The notes beneath the pieces were generated by a model that saw nothing but the letters and a program-made list of their open reading frames with translations, searched no databases and was not told the origin of the DNA. This document shows, piece after piece, positions 42,501 through 54,500 of a stretch of DNA of 64,000 nucleotides. The stretch is from Cheilinus undulatus (taxonomy: Eukaryota; Chordata; Actinopteri; Labriformes; Labridae). Location of the stretch: positions 35,152,110 to 35,216,109 of the forward strand of contig NC_054886.1 of assembly GCF_018320785.1 (NCBI RefSeq), in the 5' to 3' direction. Each line of letters opens with the position of its first letter. Positions within the stretch are counted from its first letter, which is position 1. The translations under genes and the position numbers were made by a program.

Positions 42501-45500
42501 GCAAATCACCTTTTTTCAGGTTTATGGTTCCGCGCCTCCCCTGAAGCTCTGTGGCGCCCCCCAGGGGAGGCCCGCCTCACACTTTGAAAACCGCCGATGT
42601 AAAGTAATATTTACAGTTTTATTTTGAAAATCTCCCCCTCACCTTCAGCGTTGTGAGGATTTCTCCGAACAGATGTCGAGACTCCTCAGTGTCCGGCTCT
42701 TCAAAGTAATCCTCCACAGAGACCTCAACCACGATCCACCGGAGGTTTTCACACACGCCTGCAGACACACGTCAGGTTATTAACCAATCAGGAGAGAGAA
42801 TGAGGATCAGAGGTACAAAAGGACATTAACCAATCAGGAGAGAGAATGAGGATCAGAGATGTGAATAGAGGAAGGCTCTCACTGTGGAAGTGCAGGATGG
42901 CCTGACCACTGACGGGCGTGTGAGTCAGGATCAGAGTCTCAAGGTTCTTCAGACCAGCTTCACACAGATCTGTCGCCACCTGCAGGCCGAGGTCGGTGAT
43001 ACGCTCCAGCTCTAACACCTGCAGCTGAGCGCAGCTACACACTGAAAAACACACCAGAGAACAGGACTGAAATTGCTTAGTTCCATCTAGCTAATTGATG
43101 AAGAAGTATTATCAAAAAGAAAGTTTTTAATTGCTTTAAAATTTAAGAAGCAAAATTAAAAAGCAAAAGGAAAAGTGCTGGTACCATCAGAGACTCTACT
43201 TATTAAGAAAAGGCTGGTAGCTGAGCTTTTATTCTGAAACCTGTCCTCAATCCAGGTAATTTAACATCCCATTTCTTACTTAAAAACTGAAAGAAAAACA
43301 AAAAAGAAAGATATTGACAAACATAAACACAACACGTCTATAATAACTAACAAGCAGGGAGAGTTGAGTTTACTTTGGCTCCGTCTGTGTCTTCTTTTTT
43401 TGTATTTCACCGTCTTTAAATCTCTCTTTTATTTGATCATTTTTGTCTAAAAATGCAAAAAAGGTTTGTGAAGTCTTGAATTTTAATATATGTAAACAGC
43501 TAGTCATAAAGTTAAACTGCCACTCACCTAATGCAACCAATCCCTGAGTCCCACAGCCGGCCCCGCCCACGCTGAGAGAGCGGATGTGTGGCCAGCATCG
43601 ACCAATCGTCTGCAGGCAGCGGTTTCCAAAGCGAGTGGGCTGTTGGCTGAAAGAAAAGACAAAGAAAACAGAAAAGTAAAAAACCTCTCAAAAAAAGAAA
43701 ATGTAGAAATAAAGAAATATTTCTATCCAGGTAGGGATAATAGATATTAACTATAAACCCATAGAATGGACCCTGATAAACCCAGAGAATGGACCCTGAT
43801 AAACCCATAGAATGGACCCTGATAAACCCAGAGAATGGACCCTGATAGACCCAAAGAATGGACCCTGAAAAACCCAGAGAATGGACCCTGATAAACCCAG
43901 AGAATGGACCCTGATAGACCCAAAGAATGGAACCTGATAAACCCAGAGAATGGACCCTGATAAACCCAGAGAATGGACCCTGATAGACCCAAAGAATGGA
44001 CCCTGAAAAACCCAGAGAATGGACCCTGATAGACCCAGAGAATGGACCCTGATAAACCCAGAGAATGGACCCTGAAAAACCCAGAGAATGGACCCTGATA
44101 GACCCAGAGAATGGACCCTGATAAACCCAGAGAATGGACCCTGATGAACCCAGAGAATGGACCCTGAAAAACCCAGAGAATGGACCCTGATAGACCCAGA
44201 GAATGGACCCTGATAGACCCAGAGAATGGACCCTGATAGACCCAGAGAATGGACCCTGATAAACCCAGAGAATGGACCCTGAAAAACCCAGAGAATGGAC
44301 CCTGATAGACCCAGAGAATGGACCCTGATAAACCCAGAGAATGGACCCTGATAGACCCAGAGAATGGACCCTGATAAACCCAGAGAATGGACCCTGATAG
44401 ACCCAGAGAATGGACCCTGATAATCCCAGAGAATCAGCAGCTTTGATACTTACCAGGGGTGCGCTGGCGCCACTTGCAGGCTGCTGATGTTCCTGCAGCC
44501 CGCCCCTAGAGCCCAAAGAACTTCCTGACCCAGAGGATCGGAGGAACTCCTGCAGACAGAAGAACAGAGCGGCGGGTTAATAAAGACTAAACATTGAGGC
44601 GTTACAGTCGTCCACAGGTAGACAGGTGCGCCAGCTGACCTGTAGGTGAGCGTCTGCAGGTTTCGGCTGTAGCAGCTGGCGAGCCACAGCGTCCTGTCAG
44701 TGAGGATGTGAGGACACTGAGAGACGGACAGATGGAGCAGACTGCCCCCTGCTGACCGCAGCAGAGCCTCCAGCCCCGGCTCCACGCTGCCACTGAGACA
44801 CAACAGTCACAAATAAGTTAACTACATTACCCATAATGCACCTCCTCTGTCTGCTGCTCATTGAAGAAGAGCATTGACCTAGTTTTTCTATGAGGGAACT
44901 GGTGTCTGTGTGAAGGTGTTACCGTGTGATCTTGTGGTAATCCTCTCGCGCCTCATTGGCTCGTCTGCTCCGAGGTTTCAGGTTGTGGAGGATCACGGAC
45001 TGAGTCTGAGTGCACCACTGAGACAGCGTGGACAGGAACTGCAGAGAGAAACCCTGGATCAGGATCTTTCTGACGCCTAAAGTCCCTAATCTTGTCCTAA
45101 CCTGTTTATATCTACAGTTATGTAAACGACAGCTCAAAGACCATGACGGCGGCGCCCTTACTTCTGCCGACACTCTGGCGTTCTCCAGTCGGAGGCGTGT
45201 CCAAACCGCTGGGTGCCTGGCGACGAACCTCCAATCGGTGCAGACCTCGGCGGCACGCAGCAGAGACCGAACATCCAGGTATGGAAACACACAGAAAAGC
45301 CCTGCCCTCAGCTTCAAGGTGTCCGCCCCCAAGTTTCTGTCACCGTAACGACGGGAGGGGGTGGAGTCAAGAGAGGAGGGGATTTCTGTAGGAAAAGTGA
45401 GAGAAAGGTGGGAATATAAGCCCTGGATTTTATTGTGAAAGGGCAACAGGAAGTGGCAAAGGCTACCTGAGGCAGATGTGTGTGTCTTAGCAAATATGAG

Positions 45501-48500
45501 TCTCCTCATCTCAGCACTGCTCCAGAATCCTTCCTCCTCTTCTCCGTCCTCCTCTTCCTCCTCCTCCTCCTCGGTGCTGTGGTGGCGGCGGTTTGGTTTA
45601 CTCCACGTTCTCCCACATCCTCCCTCCCCCACCCTGGAAACACAGGAGGAAGAGAGGAAGATTCCAGAAGCTGCACAGCTCAATAATCCAGCATTATTTT
45701 CTCAGAAAAGGGCATCGAAGTACGATTCGCATGGGATTACTATTTCCTGTGGACCTCTGTAATACAGTCAGTATTCAAACCGGGAATTTTTACTCTTGAA
45801 ATTACGAACATGATTGATTTACGCTGGATTAACACAGGCACAATTATTGCAAACTACCAAAGGTCCCTAGGTAACGCTAATCCTGTGCGAGTAGGGCTTG
45901 AGTTTGGAGAACAGGTGGCAGGGTTTAAGGAAGTGCTGCAGCTGTACTAAAGGCGACCCAGTCTGCCGTCCTCTATGAGTCCGTCCTGAGGCTGATGGAG
46001 AGCTGAAGTATTTTTAGAAATGTATTCTGAGATGAGAATTCTTTGACTTACCACCGTCTCTCTCTCCGTCCGTCTCCTCCTCTTTCTCGCCGAATCCACG
46101 GTGAAGCGTAGAGGTGGGGATGAACGTGGATGAACCCGCCCTCGCCGTCCCAGCCTCCTGAGCCCAGAGATAAAGTTCGCATACGGCCAGAGGGACCCCT
46201 GGGAGACAGATCCCACAGAGATTTACCAAATTAAAGAGCCAATGTTTAGTTTACAAATCCTGAAATTACTGGGGTTTAATAAGGAAATGTTGTTGAATAA
46301 ATAATAAATGCACACGGAAATGTTAAATTATATGATTATATTCTAAGAGTTAAGACTGTGTACCATTGTACTGAATATTTAAGGTGTAAGTGATGCGTTC
46401 AGGTACCCGTACTGATGTTGGCTGTACAGCTGCTCCCCAAGTCTGTAGGAGCCGGACACACTGTAACTCCTCTGGAGAGCAGGACCATCACAACAAGGAG
46501 GAGAAGGAAAGATCAGTGCAGGTCATCATTCACATTTCCAAATATGTAAACTGGCTCTGACTGGTGTTTGGAAACAGAGTGTGTTCATGAAATATTCAAT
46601 CAGGTTTGCAGAGAGAAAAGCAGGTCTGTATGTCTGAACTGGATCAGCAGGATGAAGCTGTGGTTAAAAAACTCTGAATCAGACGAAATGCCGAGAAAAA
46701 CAGGAAAGGTGGAGAACAATGGAAAGAAACACAATGTCAGAGTTTACTCTTTCTTTACATTGGGCTTTAATTAAATCTGTGTGTCAACCATTTCAACAAC
46801 TCCATTTAAATCTCATCATTTTGACATTTTTCTTCAAATTTAAAGGGCATTTCTGCTTCTGTCCTCAAAATTTGGACTTCTCTTTTTTCAAATTCAAATT
46901 CAATTTTTTTTCTTGTTTGTTTTTAAATTTTCTTTCTTGTCATTTTGACTTTTTCTAGACATTCCAAATTTTTTTCAACAGTTTGACTTTTATTTTTCTC
47001 CTTTCTGTTTCTCTTATTTTAAGTATTCAGACATTTTCCCCACATTATGCTTTTTAATACTGATTCCCTTATGAGTTCATTCTTGACATTTCAAGTTTTT
47101 TCTAAGGACTGTTTGATTTTTTTTACTGAAATTTTGACTTTTTGGTTTTGTTTGTCTCATTTCAACTGTTTCCTGTAATTCTGTCTTTTTTCCTCAATAT
47201 TCCACCTTTTTAAAAAGATTTTAGTTTTTACTTTCTGTCAATTAAATTTCAGTTATTTCCTTAACCCCTTAAATCCTGTCGTTTCAAACTTGATACATAC
47301 TTTTATGATACCTCTATCTAATCAATATGATCAATAACTTACTAAAAAACTTCTGAATACAATCTGATAAATGATAAAAAATGCCCTCAAGTGGATTATC
47401 AGTTACCGAAAACACCTAATGCATCAAATGAGATGCAAATAATATACGTTACATTTTATGGAAATTTGGATTTTTTTGGATTTCATTGGAAAGTTAAATA
47501 ATCATTTCAGTCCCAAAAAAATAGAATTTTCTGGCTATAATTTGTGTTTTCAGGCTTGAAGTGTTAATATTTGGACTTTATTTCTCTACATTTTCTAAAA
47601 TGCTGACTTTTTCTTGACATTGTGACCATTTTTCTCAAAATCTTTTTTGTTTTATGCTGTCCACATTGACATTTATGTATTTTTCATATTTCAACCCTTT
47701 TCGGACGTTATGTAATCAAACTAAATATATATCACCGTTTGTTCTCGATATTTAAAAAAAAAGTTATCTTTACAATTAAAATCTTTTCTCGGCGCGCCGG
47801 TGGTCGAGTGGTTGGGGCGCATGCCGTGTGCGCGGGCGACCCGGGTTCGGATCCGGCCCGTGGCATTATTTCCTGCATGTCTCTCCCTGCTCTCTCCCCT
47901 GTTTCCGACTCTATCCACTGTCCTATCAAATAAAGACAAAAAGGCCAAAAATAAATCTTAAAAAAAAAAAATCTTTTCTCAATATTTCATTTCTATTTCA
48001 ACATTTTGATTTGCTTGTGACATCTGTATTTTTCTCAATTCTTTAACTTTTTTCTAAATTTTGACTTTTTACACATTTTTAGATATTTGACATTTTTCTT
48101 GACATTTCTCATTATTTGACTTTTGAAATGTTTTTTCTCAGTATTTCGACTGTTTTATTGAAAATTCCACTTGCCATTTATACTTTTGTTTTAAAATTTT
48201 GTCTTTATTTCTTATTGAAATTCAATTTTTTTTCTTGTTTGTTTGTTTTTTTTAACTTACTTGTAATTTTGTCTTTTTTCTGGAATTTTTACGTTCCTCC
48301 TTGTCTTCCTTAAAAATCCACTTTTTCCTTGTGATTTTAAGATTTTAGACTTTTCCCCACATTTTCAGTTTTTTAAAAGACATTCTGCTTTTTAATTCTA
48401 TTTCTTTATCAATTACAATGAACCTTTTTGTCAAGATTGTTTGATTTTTTTTTTGTCTTGTCATTTCAACAGTTTTCCAGTAATTCTGTCTTTTTCCCTC

Positions 48501-51500
48501 AATACTAATATAATATTTAAACATTTTAACTTTTAACCTTCTGTCAATTTCAGCTTTTTCCTTAATATTTGGACATAATTTGACACTGTAGACTGAATTG
48601 AATGCACAAGGACTTTTTAAGAACTTTTTAAAATCGTACTTATTTTTCTATAGCTCTGTTTATGAATGACCTCCGCCAAGGAGGTTATGTGATCGGGTGG
48701 GATTGTTCATTTGTTCGTTTGTTAGCAACATAACTCAAAAAATTTTCAGGAAATGTCACAAATGGTATAAGGAAGAACTGATCAGATTTTAGGAGTGATC
48801 TGGATCACTGTCTGGATTCAGGAATTTTTTTTTTAAGATTTATTTTTGGCCTTTTTGCTTTTATTGGATAGAGCCAGAAACAGGCAAGACATACAGGAAA
48901 TAGTGCCACGGGCCGGATTCGAACCCAGCTCGCCTGCATATATGGCGTGCGCCTCAACCACTCAACTACTCAACTACCAGTGCGCCCAGGAATTTTCTTA
49001 AGGTTTCTGTACTACTGGGAGATAGGGCTAATGGTGGAGGTCTGTGCTGTTACCACTTTACACCAGGAGATGGCAGACATGAGCAACTTCAATCCCAGCA
49101 GCATTTTGGGTGTGTTTCTATTCAAAGTTTGAATGTGAATTTGAATTTTGTTCTCATTCTGTTTTTGTAAGGACAGATCCTGATGAACAGCTGACCAAAG
49201 GTCAATGATGCACTGATCTCTGTGTGGACAGAAGCTGAAGCTTCAACAGGAGCTGACCTCACTGTTCACTCAGACTTTTTAATCTCCTGCCTTGAACTTT
49301 TTTTTAATCATGACTCTTTTTCCTTGTTTAATATTACATCCCACCTTGTTAAGGACTCAGTAACAAATTTAACACTTGACTATGCAAGGATACTATCATC
49401 ATTATTTAAGCTTCTGCTTTATTGTGTAAGAGCTAAACACTTCATGTGTACCTGTTTCTGATAAAATAAACATTTGAACTGATTGTGAAAGCATCTATCT
49501 TACCAACAATTATCTTACACGAAAAACTATGTTACGGGACTAAAGTTGGCCACAACTATCTAAGAATCTTTGGGGGTTTCTAGAGATGTCAGTCTCTGTG
49601 GTCAAGTGGAAGAGAGGTCTGTTTGGGAGCCTGAAGGTTGCAGGTTCAAAGCTTTCTTTGGTTTGGTCTTGTTTTTAAGAGCTGAATCTGAAGAAAGAAG
49701 GGAAAGGCTTTAGGAGATGATAGCAGGTGTCTATGAGGGCTAGGGAGGTAGAGGTCTGTGTGGGAGTCTGAAGGTGGCGGGTTCAAATCTTAATACGGCT
49801 TTAACTCAAAATAAAGAGGAAAGACCCCTAGAAGACCAAAGCCAGTGTCTGTTTCTGTAGTCTAGTGAGATAAAGGATGGCTTGGGAGTCTGAAGGTGGC
49901 TGGTTCAAGTCTTACCATGGTTTGGTCAGTTTTCAAGACTTGAGTCTAAAGGGAGAATGTAAAAACCTTTGGAGGACTTCAGCAAGTGTCTTTCTCTGTG
50001 GCCTTGGGAGAGAGTGGGCTGCTTGGTAACCAGGAGGGTTGCTGGTTCAAGTCTTCCCATGGCTTGGTGAGAACTTGAGTTCAAAGTGAGAAGGAGAAAA
50101 CCTCTGGGAGTCTAGGGTTGGAGGTTGTGACTTTTAAAGTCCGACATCCCAAATGAAGAGGATAAAAGCACCAGGAGAAGATCTCCGCTCTCAAGCACGA
50201 GCACCTGTGGCGGGAGAGGCTGGGGTTTGGAACTCAGTGTGGCCGGTACCTGGATCGAGCAGTGCCCTGTGGGATGGGGCCAGGGGGGGCTGTTTCCCCC
50301 CTGGTGTTCTGTGACATGAATCAGCAGGGGTTATGAAATTTTTTTTTTAAAAAGGTGTTAAGTTATTGATAGTCATCACCTATTATAGTTGTCTTCATTG
50401 TTGCCAACAATATCTTAGGCGACAGCTGTAGTTGACAACAACTTTAGTTGCCTTGGAATATAGTAGTTGTTGCCAACAGTAGTCGTCGCCTATTATTGTT
50501 GTTCCCAACTTTGGTCACCTTCTATAATCGTAGTTCTATAATCATCTAAGATAGTTGTTGCCTACTATAGTCGTCACCAACGACTGGTGACGACTATAGT
50601 AGGCAACAACTATAGTCCAAGGCAACTACAGCTGTCACCTAAGATATTGTTGGCAACAATGAAGACAACTATAATAGGTGATGACTATCAATAACTTAAC
50701 ACCTTTTTAAAAAAAAAATTTCATAACCCCTGCTGATTCATGTCACAGAACACCAGGGGGGAAACAGCCCCCCCTGGCCCCATCCCACAGGGCACTGCTC
50801 GATCCAGGTACCGGCCACACTGAGTTCCAAACCCCAGCCTCTCCCGCCACAGGTGCTCGTGCCCGCTTGGGTGCTTGAGAGCGTGCTAAACCCACTGCGC
50901 CACCAGTACCTTTCACAGTAGGAGATCTTCTCCTGGTGCTTTTATCCTCTTCATTTGGGATGTTGGACTTTAAAAGTCACAACCTCCAACCCTAGACTCC
51001 CAGAGGTTTTCTCCTTCTCACTTTGAACTCAAGTTCTCACCAAGCCATGGGAAGACTTGAACCAGCAACCTCCTGGTTACCAGGCAGCCCACTCTCTCCC
51101 AAGGCCACAGAGAAAGACACTTGCTGAAGTCCTCCAAAGGTTTTTTTACATTCTCCCTTTAGACTCAAGTCTTGAAAACTGACCAAACCATAGTAAGGCT
51201 TGAACCAGCAACCTTCAGACTCCCAAGCGTTCCTCTATCTCACTAGACTACAGAAACAGACACTGGCTTTGGTGTTCCAGAGGTCTTTCTTCTTTATTTT
51301 GAGTTAAAGCCGTATTAAGATTTGAACCCGCCACCTTCAGACTCCCACACAGACCTCTACCTCCCTAGCCCTCATAGACACCTGCTATCATCTCCTAAAG
51401 CCTTTCCCTTCTTTCTTCAGATTCAGCTCTTAAAAACAAGACCAAACCAAAGAAAGCTTTGAACCTGCAACCTTCAGACTCCCAAACAGACCTCTCTTCC

Positions 51501-54500
51501 ACTTGACCACAGAGACTGACATCTCTAGAAACCCCCAAAGATTCTTAGATAGTTGTGGCCAAAGAGAAAGACGCTTGCTGAAGTCCTCCAAAGGTTTTTA
51601 CATTCTCCCTTTAGACTCAAGTCTTGAAAACTGACCAAACCATGGTAAGACTTGAACCAGCAACCTTCAGACTCCCAAGCAATCCTTTATCTCACTAGAC
51701 TACAGAAACAGACACGGGCTTCGGTCTTCCAGGGGTCTCCTCTTCTTTATTTGGTGTCAAAGCTTGAAATTTGACCAAGCCAAAGTAAGATTTGAACCTG
51801 CAACCTTCAGACTCCCAGCCAGACCTCTCTTCCTCTTGGCCACAGAGACTGACATCTCTAGAAGCCTCCAAAGATTCTCCTTTCTTTCTCTGGACTCAAA
51901 TCTTGAAAACTGACAAAGTGTTGAGATTTGAACCTGGACCGTGCAGTCTCCCTGGCAGTCCTGGATCCTAGGCTACAGATGAACGTCTGAGGTTTTCATT
52001 ACCTCCTTTGGTCAATGGACTTCAAAATCAACCAGCCCCACCTGAATTAGGTTTGAACCAGGAACCTTTGGACTGCCAGTCAGTCTTCGATCACCCTCAG
52101 CCAAAGGATCAGAGACTCGCTCAAGTTTCTCCAAAGCTTTCAGTGTTTTATTTGGATGTTGGACTTTCAAACTCAGCAGTAGTGAATATGAATCAGTCAC
52201 ACAACCTGCAGACGGCCAGGTAATGAGCCAGATGGTAGATAGGGTTTCCAAGAACATTTTCACCTTCCTTTGGTCTAGGTCTCTCCCTAAGGATCAAACA
52301 CAGGACCTCTGATAACTCAGGCAGTCCTTTATGCCTCTGGGCTATTGAGACCGACACTTAGTTTTACATTTTTTCTGGCAATTTAAGGAAAGATGCATCC
52401 ACAATGACCCAATGCACACTGCCAAAACAACAAAGGAGTTCATCTGGGGCAAGAAGTGGAAGGTCTTAGACTGGCCAAGTCAACCTCAAACTTAAGTATG
52501 CATTTAGCCCGATAAAGAGGAGACTGAAGGTAGTAACCCTGTGGGTGTTTTTTTTTTTTTTTTTTTTACACTTAACATTTCTACGATTGCCATCCTATTG
52601 ATATTTATATATTTTCACAACATCTCAACCTTTTCTCTGACATTGTACTAAATATTTCACCTTTTTTTAGATGTTTTCTTCTTTGCAAAATTTCAAATAT
52701 TTTCTCAATATTTAGACTTCTATTTGGACATTTTGATTTATTCGGTACATTTCAATTTTTTTTGTTCAGGACATTAAAATATTTTTTCTGTATTTATTTT
52801 TTATGTATTTATAACATTTTTATATTTATTTATATATTTATTATATATATTTATTCTATCATATATATATTGCATTTTCTGATATTTGACAGTTTTCTTG
52901 ACATTTCTCATTGTTTGATTTTAAAAATATTTTTGTCAACATTTCAAACTTTTTCTTGACATTGCACTTTAAACTTTTTTCCTTTTTATGTTGACATTTA
53001 ATATTTTTATTCTGTGTTTAAGTTCATTCTTTCCACAATATTTCAGCTTTACCATGACATTTTGACTTCTGTTTAATTATTCATATTTTGATATTTTTTT
53101 CCCAAAGTTCCACTCTTTTCTCTCAACCTTAAAACTTTTCTAGATATTTGAATTTTTTTTCTTTTTCCGCTGCCATTTCTTTTTGTTCTTTACATTTAAA
53201 CCATCAGCCTTCTTTCTCAGCATGTTGACTTTGACATCTTTTCCACGACTGATGTCAATGCTTTTTCATACTTTTCCTTTGCAAACATTTGTTTGAATTT
53301 TTGGGGGAATTTTGTGTTAAAAGTTCTGAACTCTTTTCCTGCCATACTCTCAGTTTCAGAATAAAGTGCTATTATGTTTTTATGTACATATTCATCTTTA
53401 ACATTACATTCTGAACATTTTTAACCCCTTTAGTGTTTTTTCACTCACCCGGTTCCCGATTGTTCCCTGCATCTTGTTGGCGATGATGTCATCGGTGCTG
53501 GCGTCCAGACTCCGCCCTCCTCGTCCAGGTACAGGTGTGTATCCCTCAGAGAAAGCATAGGGGTCGGCGTATGCTTGGGTGTGAGCGTACCTGTGGTGGT
53601 GAGCGTAGAGGTCATGGCGTCCGTGTGAGCTCAGCAGCAGCAACTGTCTCTCTGCACGGTCGGCTCGCTCCAACAACGTCTCGATGAAAACCTGAAACAA
53701 GATGAGCATACACCTGTAGGACGGGTGTTTTTACTGAAAACCGTGTTTGAAATAACAACAGGAGGGGTCTGAGGATCACCTGCAGTCTCGATTTGGCCTC
53801 GGCCTCTTTCTCTGCCGTCTCTCTCAGGAAACACTCAATGTCGACCATCTCTCTGAAAAACAAACCCACAGGACCTTCTCCATAAACGCCGTGAATGTTC
53901 AGGTTATCAGTGAATCAGAGACCTCTGATAGAAACACAGAGCAGAAAGACTCAGACAACAGAAATAAACACGTGGATCTCTGCAGCCTCACAAACACAGA
54001 GGCCTCTGTGCCGCTTTGTTTGTGAGGCCCTCAGGGCCGCTGTCATCTTCTATTGGTCATCTCTGCTGAGCACAGCTGAGGCTGTGAGCGCTGATGCAGA
54101 CTAAACATGACGTGTCCTCTATGTGAGCATCATGTTGTTTCTCTGTCCAGGACACATAATGGGATATGTCAGAGATATAAAGCTCTGTTTGCTGTGTTTA
54201 TCGGATTAAATGAGAAGACTAATGCATATTAAAGAGAATAACATTATGACTGCAGACACCAGGCTCCCTGTCTTTTATATTTATCTAAGATCCTCTTTTA
54301 CTGCCTCCTAGCACAAAGTTTTACTGGATTTGATGTGAAAACGAGATTCTCAAGCCTTGATGAAAGGAAACTGCCCAGTGATGAGACCCCTAAACCTAAT
54401 GAGGCTCTTCCTACTCCTAACGAGTCCACCGTGCTGGTCAACGGTCATAAGAGTGAGGATTTCACTTGGAGCTTGGATCCTCCCTTCACTAGTGTTCAGT

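Larger units (their letters stand above)
39751..42596. mobile_element. hAT-like element (locus C outer) in fbxo41 last intron
   Basis: Left end CAGCGGTTTTAAAAGTGTGT; right end, reverse complemented, CGGCGGTTTTCAAAGTGTGA; both continue into a GCCTCCCC block. Flanks CTGTAGAA and ATGTAAAG share 5 of 8 bases, so the target duplication is weak. It holds another hAT-like element (39913-41446) and a TTTTTGCCC-type minisatellite (41460-42370). Confidence 0.6.

Noticed and set aside
43524-44516. 330-codon minus-strand open frame
   Set aside because: It is a 21-bp tandem repeat running into real fbxo41 exons in the wrong frame.
44919-45683. Single 254-codon minus gene
   Set aside because: It is parts of fbxo41 exons 8, 9 and 10 read through introns; the spliced model has consistent phases.
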